Positions 8,871-19,219 are shown, numbered from the stretch's first letter. The stretch is 57,497 nt of DNA from an uncultured Pelagibacteraceae bacterium (GCA_902522385.1 CABYVK010000008.1:1-57497); one strand, 5' to 3'. Notes: generated by a model from the letters alone, not told the origin. Program-made: numbers and translations.

Positions 8871-11344
8871 TGAAAAAAGAATTAACAGATCTATTTAAGG
8901 GCAGCGAAATTTCAGAAGCTCAAAATTTTAATAGCATTAAAATTTCACTTGCTAGCCCAGAGAAAATTAAATCTTGGACATTTGGTGAAATTAAAAAGCC
9001 TGAAACAATTAATTATAGAACGTTTAGACCCGAAAAAGATGGTTTGTTTTGCGCAAGGATTTTTGGACCAATAAAAGATTATGAATGTTTATGCGGTAAG
9101 TATAAACGAATGAAATTTAGAGGAATTATATGTGAGAAATGTGGTGTTGAGGTTACAAAATCAAATGTAAGAAGAGAAAGAATGGGCCACATTAATCTTG
9201 CTACACCGGTTGCTCATATTTGGTTCTTAAAATCTCTTCCAAGCAGAATTGCTTTAGCAGTGGACATGAAATTAAAAGAAATAGAGAGAGTTCTTTATTT
9301 TGAAAACTTTATAGTAATAGAACCTGGTTTAACTGGTTTACAAAAAAATCAACTCTTAAATGAGGAAGAATTAGCTAAATACCAGGATGAGTTTGGTGAA
9401 GAGAGCTTTACAGCAGGAATTGGAGCAGAAGCCGTTCTAGAGATGCTTAAAAATTTAGATTTAGAATTAGAGAGAAAAAATCTTGTTAGCTTTATTAAAG
9501 AAACTAAATCAAAAGTTAATGAAGAAAGAGCAATAAAAAGATTAAAATTAATCGAGTCGTTTATTGAAACTGGTCAAAAACCTGAGTGGATGATTATGAC
9601 GGTAGTTCCAGTTATACCACCTGAATTAAGACCGTTAGTTCCTCTAGATGGTGGAAGATTTGCTACTTCAGATCTTAACGATTTATATAGACGAGTAATT
9701 AACAGAAATAACAGATTAAAAAGATTAATGGATCTTAAAGCTCCTGATATCATTGTAAGAAATGAAAAAAGGATGCTGCAAGAATCTGTAGATGCTCTAT
9801 TTGATAACGGTAGAAGAGGCAGGGTAATAACAGGAACTGGTAAAAGACCACTTAAATCTCTTGCTGAAATGTTAAAGGGTAAACAAGGAAGATTTAGACA
9901 AAATTTATTAGGTAAACGAGTTGATTATTCTGGAAGATCAGTAATCGTTGTAGGTCCTGATTTAAAACTACATGAATGTGGTTTACCAAAAAAAATGGCT
10001 TTAGAATTATTTAAACCATTTTTATATGCAAGATTAAATAAATTAGGCTTAGCATCAACTATTAAACAAGCCAAAAAATTAGTTGAAAAAGAAACGAATG
10101 CAGTTTGGGATGCTTTAGAATTAATTGTTAGAGAGCATCCGGTTCTTTTAAATAGAGCTCCAACACTTCATAGACTGGGAGTTCAGGCATTTGAACCAAA
10201 ATTAATTGAAGGTGACGCAATTGAATTACATCCATTAACTTGTGCAGCATTCAATGCTGATTTTGATGGTGACCAAATGGCAGTGCATGTTCCATTGAGC
10301 TTAGAAGCACAATTAGAAGCAAGAATTTTAATGTTATCAACAAATAACATTCTTTCTCCATCAAATGGAAAACCAATTATCGTTCCAAGTCAGGATATGA
10401 TTTTAGGAATTTACTATCTGTCACAGGAACCTATATCCGATAAACCAGCTGGATACTTTACTAATTCAGATCAAATTGAATTTGCGCTATCTTCTGGTCA
10501 AATAAACGTACATAGTACTATCATTTCAAGATATGAGACAATAGATGAGCAAGGGAATAATAAAATTGAAAAATACACTTCTACAGCTGGAAGATTTTTA
10601 TTAGCAAATTTATTACCTAAGAATAGTAATATTAAGTTCTCTTTAGTTGATAGATTATTACCTAAAAAAGTTGTTTCAGAAATTATTGATGTTGTATTTA
10701 GATTTTGCGGTCAAAAAACAACCGTAATCTTCTGTGATAAACTTAAAGATTTAGGTTTCAAGCATGCATTTAAAGCAGGAATTTCTTTTGGTAAAGATGA
10801 TCTTGTAATACCGGCAAACAAAACTCAATTAATAGATGATACTAAGAAATTAATTGCAGATTATGAAACTCAATATGCTGAGGGTTTAATTACAAGAGGT
10901 GAAAAATATAACAAAGTTGTTGATGCTTGGTCTAAGTGTACTGATAAAGTTGCTGGCGAAATGATGAAGGGAATTTCAGCTACAGAAAAAACTGATGAAG
11001 GATTAAAAATAAATTCTGTATTCATGATGGCCGACAGTGGAGCTAGAGGATCTGCTGCTCAAATGAAACAATTAGCTGGTATGAGAGGTTTGATTGCAAA
11101 ACCTTCGGGAGAAATTATTGAAAGTCCAATTATTTCAAACTTCAAGGAGGGATTAACTGCTTTAGAATATTTTAATTCAACTCACGGAGCAAGAAAAGGA
11201 CTTGCAGATACTGCACTTAAAACAGCTAGTTCTGGATATTTGACTCGAAGACTATGTGATGTAGCACAAGACTTAACAATAACAAAAGTTAAGTGTGATG
11301 ATCCAGGATTTATTGAGCTTTCAGAAATATTAGAGGGGGGGTAA
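8870..11344 (+). CDS. rpoC: RNA polymerase subunit beta-prime, N-terminal 824 residues (frame broken)
   Basis: This is the first part of rpoC. It contains the N-terminal zinc site (C73, C75, C88, C91), the catalytic Mg-binding NADFDGD at residues 462-468, and the bridge helix ([20 protein letters not shown]). The frame ends at TAA 11342-11344, directly after Glu-Gly-Gly encoded in a run of seven Gs. Homologues continue without interruption into the protein encoded from 11346. The first cysteine of the second zinc site (C809) lies here while its three partners lie in the other piece, so this part alone cannot be a complete subunit. The most likely cause is one extra G. Confidence 0.93.
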   Translation: MKKELTDLFKGSEISEAQNFNSIKISLASPEKIKSWTFGEIKKPETINYRTFRPEKDGLFCARIFGPIKDYECLCGKYKRMKFRGIICEKCGVEVTKSNVRRERMGHINLATPVAHIWFLKSLPSRIALAVDMKLKEIERVLYFENFIVIEPGLTGLQKNQLLNEEELAKYQDEFGEESFTAGIGAEAVLEMLKNLDLELERKNLVSFIKETKSKVNEERAIKRLKLIESFIETGQKPEWMIMTVVPVIPPELRPLVPLDGGRFATSDLNDLYRRVINRNNRLKRLMDLKAPDIIVRNEKRMLQESVDALFDNGRRGRVITGTGKRPLKSLAEMLKGKQGRFRQNLLGKRVDYSGRSVIVVGPDLKLHECGLPKKMALELFKPFLYARLNKLGLASTIKQAKKLVEKETNAVWDALELIVREHPVLLNRAPTLHRLGVQAFEPKLIEGDAIELHPLTCAAFNADFDGDQMAVHVPLSLEAQLEARILMLSTNNILSPSNGKPIIVPSQDMILGIYYLSQEPISDKPAGYFTNSDQIEFALSSGQINVHSTIISRYETIDEQGNNKIEKYTSTAGRFLLANLLPKNSNIKFSLVDRLLPKKVVSEIIDVVFRFCGQKTTVIFCDKLKDLGFKHAFKAGISFGKDDLVIPANKTQLIDDTKKLIADYETQYAEGLITRGEKYNKVVDAWSKCTDKVAGEMMKGISATEKTDEGLKINSVFMMADSGARGSAAQMKQLAGMRGLIAKPSGEIIESPIISNFKEGLTALEYFNSTHGARKGLADTALKTASSGYLTRRLCDVAQDLTITKVKCDDPGFIELSEILEGG
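11335..11341 (+). other. Seven-G run that shifts the rpoC frame
   Basis: The run follows GA and is followed by TAATGTGG. Read with seven Gs, the frame stops at 11342-11344. Read with six, the codons become GAG GGG GGT AAT GTG GTT, giving Glu-Gly-Gly-Asn-Val-Val and joining both parts into 1390 residues. The downstream frame is closed just before the run by TAG at 11331-11333, so any shift must occur within these few bases. A +1 ribosomal shift or loss of one G during transcription would also repair it. Confidence 0.9.
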
Positions 11345-11345
11345 T

Positions 11346-13043
11346 GTGGTTGTAAGTTTATCTGAAAGAGCTTTAGGAAGAGTTACAGCAGCTGAGGTTA
11401 AAAATCCTCTATCGGGTGAAGTAATTATTAAAAAATCTGAAATGATAGATGAAGCAGGCTGTGATAAAATTGATGCAGCAGGTGTAAAATCTATTAAAGT
11501 TTATTCAGTAATGACATGTGGTTCAAAAGAAGGTGTCTGCGCTACTTGTTATGGAAGAGATTTATCTAGAGGTAAAATGGTTCACGTTGGAGAGGCAATA
11601 GGAATGATATCAGCTCAATCTATTGGAGAACCGGGAACACAATTAACAATGAGAACTTTCCACGTTGGAGGAACAGCTTCTGTTAAACAAGATTCTCAAA
11701 TAGTTACAAAAAGTGATGGAACTTTAAAAATAATAAATTCAAATATTTTAGAAGATTCTAAAAAGAATTTGATTGTTATGGGAAGAAATACTCAACTTTC
11801 TATTGAGGATGATAAGGGAGTTCAGATAGCAGTTTATAAAGTTGCATATGGTTCAAAATTATTTTTTAATAACGGTGATAAAGTAAAAGCTAATACCAAA
11901 ATTTGTGAATGGGATCCATACACAACACCAGTTATTGCAGAAAAAAGTGGTATAGCCAGTTATGTTGATTTAATTGATGGTGTTTCAATCCAAGAAACTA
12001 CTGATGACGCAACTGGAATTTCGTCTAAATCAGTAATTGATTGGAGAGGTCAATCAAAAAGCACTGATTTAAAGCCTAGAATTACTCTGAGAGATGAAAA
12101 AGGTAATGTAATTAAAAAAGCTGATGACAATGAAGCTAGATATTATTTAGTACCAGACTCTATTTTATCGGTCAAAGATGGTCAAAAAGTTTATGCAGGT
12201 GACGTAATAGCAAGATTACCTAAGGAAACCACAAAAACAAAAGATATTACAGGTGGTCTTCCAAGAGTTGCTGAATTGTTTGAAGCAAGAAAAGCTAAGG
12301 ATAGCGCAATCATTGCAGAAAATGACGGCAGTGTTGTTTTTGGAAAAGAAGTAAGAGGAAAACAAAGAGTGTCTATTGTTCCTGAAGATGGAACTGAACC
12401 TTCAAATTATTTAATTCCAAAAGGAAAACATATTAATTTTAACCCTGGTGAAAAGATTCAAAAAGGAGAATATCTTTTAGATGGTCAACCTTTACCGCAT
12501 GATATTTTAAGAATTTTAGGAATCAAAGAATTAACTGAATATTTTGTTAATCAAGTTCAGGAAGTTTATAGACTTCAAGGTGTAATTATAAATGATAAGC
12601 ATATTGAAACTATTTTAAGACAAATGCTTAAAAAAGTTGAAGTTAAAGTATCTGGTGACTCAAGTTACTTACCCGGTGAAGTGATTGATAGAATAAAGTT
12701 TGATAATACAAATGAAAAACTAATTGCAGAAGGTAAAACACCAGCAGTTGGTGAAAGAGTTTTAATGGGTATTACTAAAGCCTCACTTCAAACTGAGTCC
12801 TTTATTTCTGCAGCTTCTTTCCAAGAAACAACAAGAGTACTAACTGATGCCGCAATTAAAGGAAAAGTTGATCCATTAAATGGTCTAAAAGAGAACGTAA
12901 TTGTTGGAAGATTAGTTCCAGCAGGTACTGGTAATATTAAAAACAGATGGAACAATAAGGCTCTAGAAGACGATAATAATTTCTTAGCTGAGCAAGATAA
13001 GATAGAAGCAGCTGAAGCTGAAGAAACACAGACAAATCAGTAA
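11346..13043 (+). CDS. rpoC: RNA polymerase subunit beta-prime, C-terminal 565 residues (frame broken)
   Basis: This continues rpoC in the next frame. It begins VVSLSERALGRVTAAEV, which matches the interior of beta-prime and not a natural N-terminus. C58, C65 and C68 complete the second zinc site with the same spacing as E. coli C888, C895 and C898, and the trigger loop (QSIGEPGTQLTMRTFHVGG) is at residues 91-109. A GTG at 11346 preceded by a G-rich stretch could in principle start a separate polypeptide, making a split subunit, but an insertion error in the G run is simpler. It ends the rplKAJL-rpoBC block. Confidence 0.92.
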   Translation: MVVSLSERALGRVTAAEVKNPLSGEVIIKKSEMIDEAGCDKIDAAGVKSIKVYSVMTCGSKEGVCATCYGRDLSRGKMVHVGEAIGMISAQSIGEPGTQLTMRTFHVGGTASVKQDSQIVTKSDGTLKIINSNILEDSKKNLIVMGRNTQLSIEDDKGVQIAVYKVAYGSKLFFNNGDKVKANTKICEWDPYTTPVIAEKSGIASYVDLIDGVSIQETTDDATGISSKSVIDWRGQSKSTDLKPRITLRDEKGNVIKKADDNEARYYLVPDSILSVKDGQKVYAGDVIARLPKETTKTKDITGGLPRVAELFEARKAKDSAIIAENDGSVVFGKEVRGKQRVSIVPEDGTEPSNYLIPKGKHINFNPGEKIQKGEYLLDGQPLPHDILRILGIKELTEYFVNQVQEVYRLQGVIINDKHIETILRQMLKKVEVKVSGDSSYLPGEVIDRIKFDNTNEKLIAEGKTPAVGERVLMGITKASLQTESFISAASFQETTRVLTDAAIKGKVDPLNGLKENVIVGRLVPAGTGNIKNRWNNKALEDDNNFLAEQDKIEAAEAEETQTNQ

Positions 13044-13071
13044 AAAATCGCCTGAAAATTGCAGTTTTAGT

Positions 13072-13099
13072 TTGACAAAGGGCAATTATTAAGTATTTT
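13072..13099 (+). promoter_or_regulatory. Candidate sigma70 promoter of the str/S10/spc block
   Basis: A consensus -35, TTGACA (13072-13077), is followed after 16 bases by TATTTT (13094-13099), in the 166-base gap between rpoC and rpsL. This is the longest non-coding gap in the window and the only one between rpoC and rpsM. The expected start near 13106 would leave a leader of about 100 bases carrying two hairpins. Confidence 0.6.
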
Positions 13100-13121
13100 G
13101 GCGATGTTTTTGGTTGGAATG

Positions 13122-13141
13122 TAGTACTTCTAACGGTACTA
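13122..13141 (+). promoter_or_regulatory. Leader hairpin 1 upstream of rpsL
   Basis: TAGTAC (13122-13127) pairs with GTACTA (13136-13141) around an eight-base loop in the predicted rpsL leader. On its own the stem is weak. Together with the next hairpin it could form a protein-binding or attenuation element. Confidence 0.35.
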
Positions 13142-13152
13142 AACGCTGCCAC

Positions 13153-13174
13153 AAAATAACCTGTCAGTTATTTT
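13153..13174 (+). promoter_or_regulatory. Leader hairpin 2 upstream of rpsL
   Basis: AAAATAAC (13153-13160) pairs perfectly with GTTATTTT (13167-13174) around the loop CTGTCA. The 3' arm ends in four Ts, so the RNA could act as a weak terminator or attenuator 36 bases before the rpsL start. No protein target can be named from sequence alone. Confidence 0.4.
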
Positions 13175-13209
13175 CATCTCAAAAATAAATTAATTAATTT
13201 TAAAAAATT

Positions 13210-13581
13210 ATGCCAACTATTAATCAGTTGTTAAGAAAAAAAAGGGTTAAACCAACAGCAAGGAACAAAGTTCCTGCTCTACAAAAACAACCTTTAAAGA
13301 GAGGTGTTTGTGTAAAAGTTTATACAACAACTCCTAAGAAACCAAATTCTGCATTAAGAAAAGTTGCTAGAGTAAGATTGTCAAATGGATTTGAAGTTAC
13401 AGCTTATATTCCTGGAGAAGGTCACAACCTTCAAGAACACTCGGTAGTTCTGATTAGAGGCGGTAGGGTAAAAGATTTACCAGGTGTTCGTTATCATATT
13501 CTAAGAGGTAACCTTGATACTCAAGGTGTTGCAAACAGAAAAAAAAGAAGATCTTTATACGGAACAAAAAAAGGTAAATAA
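13210..13581 (+). CDS. rpsL: 30S ribosomal protein S12
   Basis: The 123-residue protein sits at the decoding centre and affects accuracy. It has the invariant [20 protein letters not shown] (about 40-59), with the lysine altered in streptomycin resistance in its normal form, and the second conserved loop [11 protein letters not shown] with its lysine also unchanged. Length is standard. It heads the str cluster behind a 166-base leader region and shares TAATG with rpsG. Confidence 0.99.
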   Translation: MPTINQLLRKKRVKPTARNKVPALQKQPLKRGVCVKVYTTTPKKPNSALRKVARVRLSNGFEVTAYIPGEGHNLQEHSVVLIRGGRVKDLPGVRYHILRGNLDTQGVANRKKRRSLYGTKKGK

Positions 13582-14051
13582 TGTCTAGAAAAAAAACTCA
13601 ACCAAAAAAAAATGTAGTTCCTGATCCAAAATTTAAATCAACTATTATTCCAAAATTAATCAACAACATCATGTATGACGGTAAAAGAGGCATTGCTGCT
13701 AAAATTGTTTATGATGCAATTGATAAAATTAAAACAAAGACGAAAGATGAACCAATAAATATTTTTAATGAAGCAATTAACAACATTAAACCAACTGTAG
13801 AAGTTAGATCTAGAAGAGTTGGTGGTGCAACTTATCAAGTTCCTGTTGAGGTAAAAAATAAAAGGGCACAAGCATTAGCAATCAGATGGTTAGTTGAATC
13901 AGCAAGGAAAAGAAAAGATAAACACATGGCAGATAAAATTTTTAACGAGCTCTATGATGCTTATGAAAAAAAAGGAGCTGCAGTTAAAAAAAGAGAGGAT
14001 GTGCATAAAATGGCAGAGTCAAATAAGGCATTTGCTCATTTTAGGTGGTAA
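13581..14051 (+). CDS. rpsG: 30S ribosomal protein S7
   Basis: The 156-residue primary 16S rRNA binder organises the 30S head. Typical segments are KLINNIMYDGKRGIAAKIVY, VEVRSRRVGGATYQVPVEV and a C-terminal KMAESNKAFAHFRW. Length is normal. It begins on the rpsL stop and is followed six bases later by fusA, keeping the ancestral rpsL-rpsG-fusA order. S7 commonly represses its own operon; no dedicated S12-S7 spacer exists here. Confidence 0.99.
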   Translation: MSRKKTQPKKNVVPDPKFKSTIIPKLINNIMYDGKRGIAAKIVYDAIDKIKTKTKDEPINIFNEAINNIKPTVEVRSRRVGGATYQVPVEVKNKRAQALAIRWLVESARKRKDKHMADKIFNELYDAYEKKGAAVKKREDVHKMAESNKAFAHFRW

Positions 14052-14057
14052 TAAATT

Positions 14058-16136
14058 ATGGCTAGAACTCACACATTAGACAAATACAGAAATATTGGGA
14101 TCATGGCCCATATAGATGCCGGTAAAACAACTACTACTGAACGAGTTCTATACTATACAGGAAAGAGTCACAAAATTGGTGAAGTACACGATGGTGCTGC
14201 AACAATGGATTGGATGGAGCAAGAACAAGAAAGAGGAATTACAATTACATCTGCGGCCACTACTTGTTTTTGGAATGATCATAGAATTAATATTATAGAC
14301 ACACCTGGTCACGTTGATTTTACCATTGAAGTAGAAAGGTCTTTAAAAGTTTTAGATGGTGCTGTTGCTGTTTTTGACGGTGTTGCAGGTGTAGAGCCAC
14401 AATCCGAAACTGTATGGAGACAAGCCGATAAGTATAAAGTACCAAGAATTTGTTTTGTAAACAAATTAGACAGAACAGGTGCTGATTTCTTTAGATGTGT
14501 AGACATGATTAGAGATAGATTAGGTGCTAAACCTTTAGTTGTACAAGTCCCTATAGGAGCTGAAGCCTCTTTATCTGGTGTAGTTGATCTTGTTAAAATG
14601 AAAGCTCAAGTTTGGAAAAATGAGGCACTAGGAGCTGAATGGGAATACAAAGAAATTCCAGAAGATTTAAAAGAAATTTCAGAAAAATATAGAACAGAAT
14701 TAGTTGAAACAGCTGTTGAACAAGATGAAAAGCTAATGGAAGCCTATTTAAATGGCGATGAAATTAAAGAAGAAGATTTAGTCACATGCATAAGAAAAGG
14801 AACTCTAAATTTTAGTTTTGTTCCTGTTTTGACAGGTTCAGCATTCAAAAATAAAGGTGTTCAGCCTTTACTAGATGCAGTTGTGAACTACTTACCAAGT
14901 CCTGTAGATATAGGATCTATCAAGGGAACTAAATTAGGTAGTGAAGACGAAATGGAAATGAAATTTGAAGATAGTTTTCCATTTTCTGCTTTAGCTTTCA
15001 AAGTGGCTAACGACCCATTTGTTGGCTCACTAACTTTTATTAGAATCTATTCTGGTACAATCAAAACTGGTACAGCAGTCTTTAATTCTTCTAAAGAAAA
15101 AGAAGAAAGAGTTGGAAGAATGCTTTTAATGCATGCAAACTCTCGAGAAGATATTAAAGAAGCTAATGCAGGTGATATAGTTGCTTTAGCAGGATTAAAA
15201 AATACTATTACAGGACATACTTTATGTGACAAAGAAAATTCTGTCCTTCTTGAACCAATGGAGTTCCCTGATCCAGTAATTGAAATTGCAGTAGAACCAA
15301 AAACAAAAGCGGACCAAGAAAAAATGGGTGAAGCATTAGGCAGATTAGCTAAGGAAGATCCTTCTTTTAGAGTTACTTCAGACGAAGAGTCAGGACAAAC
15401 AATTATTAAGGGAATGGGTGAACTACACTTGGATATTATTGTTGATAGAATGAAAAGAGAATTTAAGGTAGAAGCCAATGTTGGAGCGCCACAAGTTGCT
15501 TATAGAGAAACTATAGAAGCTGCTTCAGAGGTTGAATACACTCACAAAAAACAAAGTGGTGGTGCTGGTCAATTTGCAAAAGTTAAACTTTTAGTAGAGC
15601 CTCAAGAACCTGGTAAAGGTAGAGATGTTGAGAGTAAAATTAAAGGTGGTGCAATTCCAAAAGAATTTATTCCTGGTGTTGAAAAAGGAATAGAAACTGT
15701 TTCAGATACTGGAATTTTAGCTGGATTTCCAATGATTGATTACAAAGTAACCATCTTAGATGGATTGCATCACGATGTAGACTCAAGTGTACTAGCATTT
15801 GAATTAGCAAGTAGAGCTTGCTTTAAAGAAGCATGTACAAAAGGTGGGCTAAAATTATTAGAGCCAGTAATGAGAGTTGAAGTAGTAACTCCTGAAGACT
15901 ACATGGGTGATGTTATAGGTGATTTAAATAGTAGAAGGGGTCAAATTAATACTCAAGAGCAAAGAGGTAACGCAACCGTAATAACAGCAATGGTTCCTTT
16001 GGCTAACATGTTTGGTTATATAAACAATTTAAGATCAATGTCTCAAGGTAGAGCACAATATTCAATGTTTTTTGATCATTATTCAAAAGTACCACAAAAT
16101 GTTCAAGACGAAGTTACTAAAAAGATTGCAGGTTAA
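14058..16136 (+). CDS. fusA: Translation elongation factor G
   Basis: The 692-residue GTPase drives tRNA-mRNA translocation. The G1 loop AHIDAGKTT lies near residues 17-25, RGITI at about 60, DTPGHVDF near 83 and [10 protein letters not shown] near 137. Domains II to V are complete, including the domain IV region around YRETI and [14 protein letters not shown]. Length matches the family. Only two bases separate it from rpsJ: a tuf gene, which many proteobacteria carry at this point, is missing. Confidence 0.99.
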   Translation: MARTHTLDKYRNIGIMAHIDAGKTTTTERVLYYTGKSHKIGEVHDGAATMDWMEQEQERGITITSAATTCFWNDHRINIIDTPGHVDFTIEVERSLKVLDGAVAVFDGVAGVEPQSETVWRQADKYKVPRICFVNKLDRTGADFFRCVDMIRDRLGAKPLVVQVPIGAEASLSGVVDLVKMKAQVWKNEALGAEWEYKEIPEDLKEISEKYRTELVETAVEQDEKLMEAYLNGDEIKEEDLVTCIRKGTLNFSFVPVLTGSAFKNKGVQPLLDAVVNYLPSPVDIGSIKGTKLGSEDEMEMKFEDSFPFSALAFKVANDPFVGSLTFIRIYSGTIKTGTAVFNSSKEKEERVGRMLLMHANSREDIKEANAGDIVALAGLKNTITGHTLCDKENSVLLEPMEFPDPVIEIAVEPKTKADQEKMGEALGRLAKEDPSFRVTSDEESGQTIIKGMGELHLDIIVDRMKREFKVEANVGAPQVAYRETIEAASEVEYTHKKQSGGAGQFAKVKLLVEPQEPGKGRDVESKIKGGAIPKEFIPGVEKGIETVSDTGILAGFPMIDYKVTILDGLHHDVDSSVLAFELASRACFKEACTKGGLKLLEPVMRVEVVTPEDYMGDVIGDLNSRRGQINTQEQRGNATVITAMVPLANMFGYINNLRSMSQGRAQYSMFFDHYSKVPQNVQDEVTKKIAG

Positions 16137-16138
16137 TC

Positions 16139-16447
16139 ATGGAAAAACAGAATATTAGAATTAAATTAAGAGCATATGATAACAAAGTTCTAGATGCTTC
16201 TACAGAAGAGATTGTAAATACAGTAAAAAGAACTGGAGCAACAATTAAGGGACCAATACCATTACCCACTAGAATTGAAAGATATACAGTTTTAAGATCA
16301 CCTCATATAGACAAGAAAAGTAGAGAGCAATTTGAGTCAAGAACTCATAAAAGATTAATAGATATTATTGAACCAACACCACAAACTGTAGAGGCATTAA
16401 TGAAACTTGATTTAGCTTCTGGAGTAGATGTGGAGATAAAAATTTAA
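16139..16447 (+). CDS. rpsJ: 30S ribosomal protein S10
   Basis: The 102-residue protein belongs to the 30S head and is also the NusE partner of NusG and NusB in antitermination. It begins [16 protein letters not shown] and contains [19 protein letters not shown], both diagnostic. It is first of the S10 cluster but lies two bases behind fusA, so str and S10 clusters are probably transcribed together. Confidence 0.99.
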   Translation: MEKQNIRIKLRAYDNKVLDASTEEIVNTVKRTGATIKGPIPLPTRIERYTVLRSPHIDKKSREQFESRTHKRLIDIIEPTPQTVEALMKLDLASGVDVEIKI

Positions 16448-16449
16448 TT

Positions 16450-17160
16450 ATGAGTGAGATAGCTTTAATAGGAAAGAAAATAGGCATGACGAGAGAGTTC
16501 TATAAATCTGGTCAATTAGTTCCTGTGACTGTACTTAAGGTCGAAAAAGCTAGAGTTATTCAGGTTATTGAAGAAGAAAAAAGAGGATACAAAGCTGTTC
16601 AGCTTGGATATGGGAAAATTAAAAATTCAAAATTAACAAAAGCTATGAAAGGTGTTTTTGCTAAAAAAAATACTGAAGCTAAGAAAAAATTAAAAGAATT
16701 TAGAGTAAACGACACATCTATTTACAAAGAAGGTAATGAGTTTGGTTTAGAAATATTCAAAGACATTAAATTTGTAGACACAAGATCAAAAACAATTGGT
16801 AAAGGTTTTGCTGGTGCAATGAAGAGACATAATTTTGGTGGTTTAAGAGCCAGTCATGGTGTTTCTATATCTCACAGAGCACATGGTTCAACAGGACATA
16901 GTCAGGATCCAGGAAAAGTTTTCAAAGGAAAAAAGATGGCTGGTCATATGGGAGATAAATTGAGAACTATGCTAAATATTGAAATTATAAAAACAGATTT
17001 AGAAAATGAGCTTCTTTATTTAAAAGGGTCAATTCCTGGTTCTAAAAATGCAGAGGTTATTGTCAAAAAATCTGTCAAAAACATCAGTAAAATGACTATT
17101 GGTGAGAAACATGCAGCTGCAGAAGAAGCAAAAAAAACACCTGAAAAGAAGAAAAAATAA
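16450..17160 (+). CDS. rplC: 50S ribosomal protein L3
   Basis: The 236-residue protein helps assemble 23S rRNA and reaches the peptidyl-transferase centre. The start ALIGKKIGMTREF and the long loop with GKGFAGAMKRHNFGG, SHGVSISHRAHGS and GHMG are diagnostic. The C-terminus has a Lys/Glu-rich tail of about 25 residues (EEAKKTPEKKKK) longer than the usual protein of roughly 210 residues. It shares TAATG with rplD. Confidence 0.98.
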   Translation: MSEIALIGKKIGMTREFYKSGQLVPVTVLKVEKARVIQVIEEEKRGYKAVQLGYGKIKNSKLTKAMKGVFAKKNTEAKKKLKEFRVNDTSIYKEGNEFGLEIFKDIKFVDTRSKTIGKGFAGAMKRHNFGGLRASHGVSISHRAHGSTGHSQDPGKVFKGKKMAGHMGDKLRTMLNIEIIKTDLENELLYLKGSIPGSKNAEVIVKKSVKNISKMTIGEKHAAAEEAKKTPEKKKK

Positions 17161-17783
17161 TGAAATTAGATAAAATTAGCATAGACGGTAAGAAAGATAG
17201 TATTGAAGTTTTGGATAAGATTTTTTCTGCAAAAATTAACCATAAATTAGTTAGCGCTGTTCTTTATAAAACAAATGCTAATTACAAAGGAAGACACGCA
17301 AAAACTAAACAACAAAATGAAGTAAGAGGCCCAACATCAAAAATATATGCTCAAAAGGGAACAGGTGGTGCAAGGCATGCCAGTAGAAAAGCTCCTATTT
17401 TCGTAGGTGGTGGTATAGCTCATGGACCAAAAGGAGAATTAGCTTATAAAAAAAGAAAACTAAACAAAACTGAGAAAAAACAAAGTGTAGCTTCACTAAT
17501 TACAGAAAAAAATAATAATAAAAACTTATTAATTTTAAATGACTTTAGTTCAGAAATTAAAAAAACTAAAGAGATGAACTCAATTATTAATAAACTTGAA
17601 ATTACAAATTCGCTAATAATTCTAGATAAAAATTCAAAAGAAAAAATCGAAAAATCAGTAAGAAATATTCCAAATGTTAAAGTTACAGATGTAAATCATT
17701 TCAGTGCTTACGACATTATTAAATTTAAAAAAGTAGTTTTCACAGAAAGCTCCGTAAAAGAACTAGAAAAGAGATATTCATAA
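17160..17783 (+). CDS. rplD: 50S ribosomal protein L4
   Basis: The 207-residue protein lines the polypeptide exit tunnel with a long loop. That loop is visible as RGPTSKIYAQKGTGGARHASRKAP (only its position, about residues 57-80, matters), followed by FVGGGIAHGPK. In E. coli L4 also represses the S10 operon through a leader; none is present before rpsJ here. It starts on the rplC stop and ends one base before rplW. Confidence 0.98.
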   Translation: MKLDKISIDGKKDSIEVLDKIFSAKINHKLVSAVLYKTNANYKGRHAKTKQQNEVRGPTSKIYAQKGTGGARHASRKAPIFVGGGIAHGPKGELAYKKRKLNKTEKKQSVASLITEKNNNKNLLILNDFSSEIKKTKEMNSIINKLEITNSLIILDKNSKEKIEKSVRNIPNVKVTDVNHFSAYDIIKFKKVVFTESSVKELEKRYS

Positions 17784-17784
17784 A

Positions 17785-18078
17785 ATGGAAAAAATTCACT
17801 TATACGATAAAATTCTATCACCAGTAGTTACTGAGAAATCAACTAACTTGTCTGAACTGAATAAAATTGTATTTAAAGTTCCAGATGGTGCAAATAAGAA
17901 AAACTTAAAAAAGAATATAGAAAAAATATTCAAAGTTAATGTGACAAAAATAAATATTATTAACAAACAGAACAGAACAAAAGTTACCAGAGGTAGAAAA
18001 GTAAAAGTGTCTGGATATAAAAAAGCAATAATTACTTTAAAAAAAGGTCAGAGTATTGATCTAACAACAGGAATTTAA
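17785..18078 (+). CDS. rplW: 50S ribosomal protein L23
   Basis: The 97-residue protein lies at the exit-tunnel rim and docks trigger factor and SRP. It has the family start YDKILSPVVTEKSTNL and the VNVTKINIINKQNRTKVTRGRK loop region (about 52-73). Length is normal. It follows rplD by one base and precedes rplB by three. Confidence 0.98.
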   Translation: MEKIHLYDKILSPVVTEKSTNLSELNKIVFKVPDGANKKNLKKNIEKIFKVNVTKINIINKQNRTKVTRGRKVKVSGYKKAIITLKKGQSIDLTTGI

Positions 18079-18081
18079 TAA

Positions 18082-18921
18082 ATGGCATTAAAAACTTTTA
18101 AACCATATACAAAATCTACAAGAGGTACCATTTTAGTTGACAGAACTGGTTTGTGGAAAGGTAAACCATTCAAGAACTTAGTTTCACCTAAAAATGCGAT
18201 GAAAGGTAGAAATAATAATGGCCATATTACCTCTATTAATAGAGCTGGTGGGCATAAAAAAATGTACAGACATGTGGATTTTTATAGAAAAAAATTCGAC
18301 ATGGAAGCTACTGTTGAAAGAATAGAGTATGATCCAAATAGATCATGTTACATCATGTTAGTTAAATTTGTTGATAATACGCATGCATACTTCTTAGCAC
18401 CACAAAAAATTAAAGTTGGAGATAAAGTTGAAAGTGGATCTAAAAAAGAAATTAAAGTAGGTAATTGTATGCCATTGCAAGATATTCCAGTGGGTATAAA
18501 CATACATAATGTTGAGATACAGCCAGGTGGTGGTGGAAAAATCGCTAGAGCAGCTGGTTCATCAGTTACTATTAGTGGTCTAGATGGAAACTATAGTTTA
18601 ATAAAATTAGCCTCAGGTGAAGTCAGAAAAATAGATTCAAGAGCTTTAGCTACAATTGGAATTTTAAGTAATCCAGATCAAAAAAATATCAAAATTGGAA
18701 AAGCAGGTAGATCAAGATGGTTGGGTAGAAGACCTCATACTAGAGGTGTTGTTAAAAACCCAGTTGATCACCCACATGGAGGTGGTGAAGGAAAATCTGC
18801 TGGAGGAAGACATCCAGTTTCACCTACAGGACAATCTGCTAAAGGTTTAAAAACTAGAGATAATAAGAGAACAGATAAATTTATAGTTAAGAGAAGAAAT
18901 AAGAGGAAGGATACTAAGTAA
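18082..18921 (+). CDS. rplB: 50S ribosomal protein L2
   Basis: The 279-residue protein is needed for subunit joining and peptidyl transfer. It shows KPFKNL near the N-terminus, the RNA-binding core with [13 protein letters not shown] (about 150-162) and the C-terminal [13 protein letters not shown] with its conserved histidine. Length is typical. It ends on the rpsS start as TAATG. Confidence 0.99.
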   Translation: MALKTFKPYTKSTRGTILVDRTGLWKGKPFKNLVSPKNAMKGRNNNGHITSINRAGGHKKMYRHVDFYRKKFDMEATVERIEYDPNRSCYIMLVKFVDNTHAYFLAPQKIKVGDKVESGSKKEIKVGNCMPLQDIPVGINIHNVEIQPGGGGKIARAAGSSVTISGLDGNYSLIKLASGEVRKIDSRALATIGILSNPDQKNIKIGKAGRSRWLGRRPHTRGVVKNPVDHPHGGGEGKSAGGRHPVSPTGQSAKGLKTRDNKRTDKFIVKRRNKRKDTK

Positions 18922-19217
18922 TGGCTAGAGCAGTTTGGAAAGGACCGTTTGTTGAGGAAAGCTTAATGAAGAAAGTAGACAAGTATAAAGACGATCCAAA
19001 GAAAATTCCCATTAAAACTTGGTCAAGAAAATCTACAATTTTACCTGATTTTGTAGGGGTAAGCTTCCAAATTTATAATGGAAAAAAATTTATACCAATA
19101 ACAGTTTCAGAAGATATGGTTGGACACAAATTGGGTGAATTTGCACCAACAAGAACATTTTTTGGTCATACACCAGCTGATAAGAAAGCTAAACCAGCAA
19201 CAGCAGAGAAAAAATAA
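18921..19217 (+). CDS. rpsS: 30S ribosomal protein S19
   Basis: The 98-residue protein pairs with S13 in the 30S head near the A-site tRNA. The start [14 protein letters not shown] and the signature [21 protein letters not shown] (about 62-82; only the pattern is noted) are clear. The last dozen residues are a Lys/Ala tail. It follows rplB with a shared base and precedes rplV by two bases. Confidence 0.98.
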   Translation: MARAVWKGPFVEESLMKKVDKYKDDPKKIPIKTWSRKSTILPDFVGVSFQIYNGKKFIPITVSEDMVGHKLGEFAPTRTFFGHTPADKKAKPATAEKK

Positions 19218-19219
19218 TT

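Noticed and set aside
11346..13043. Natural split rpoC as in cyanobacteria (rpoC1/rpoC2)
   Set aside because: The split position differs, the second zinc site is cut in two, and removal of one G in a homopolymer restores the frame exactly. Kept only as a minor alternative.
15047..15478. 143-codon open frame on the minus strand opposite fusA
   Set aside because: Antisense to a strongly conserved gene, with no recognisable motif or start context.
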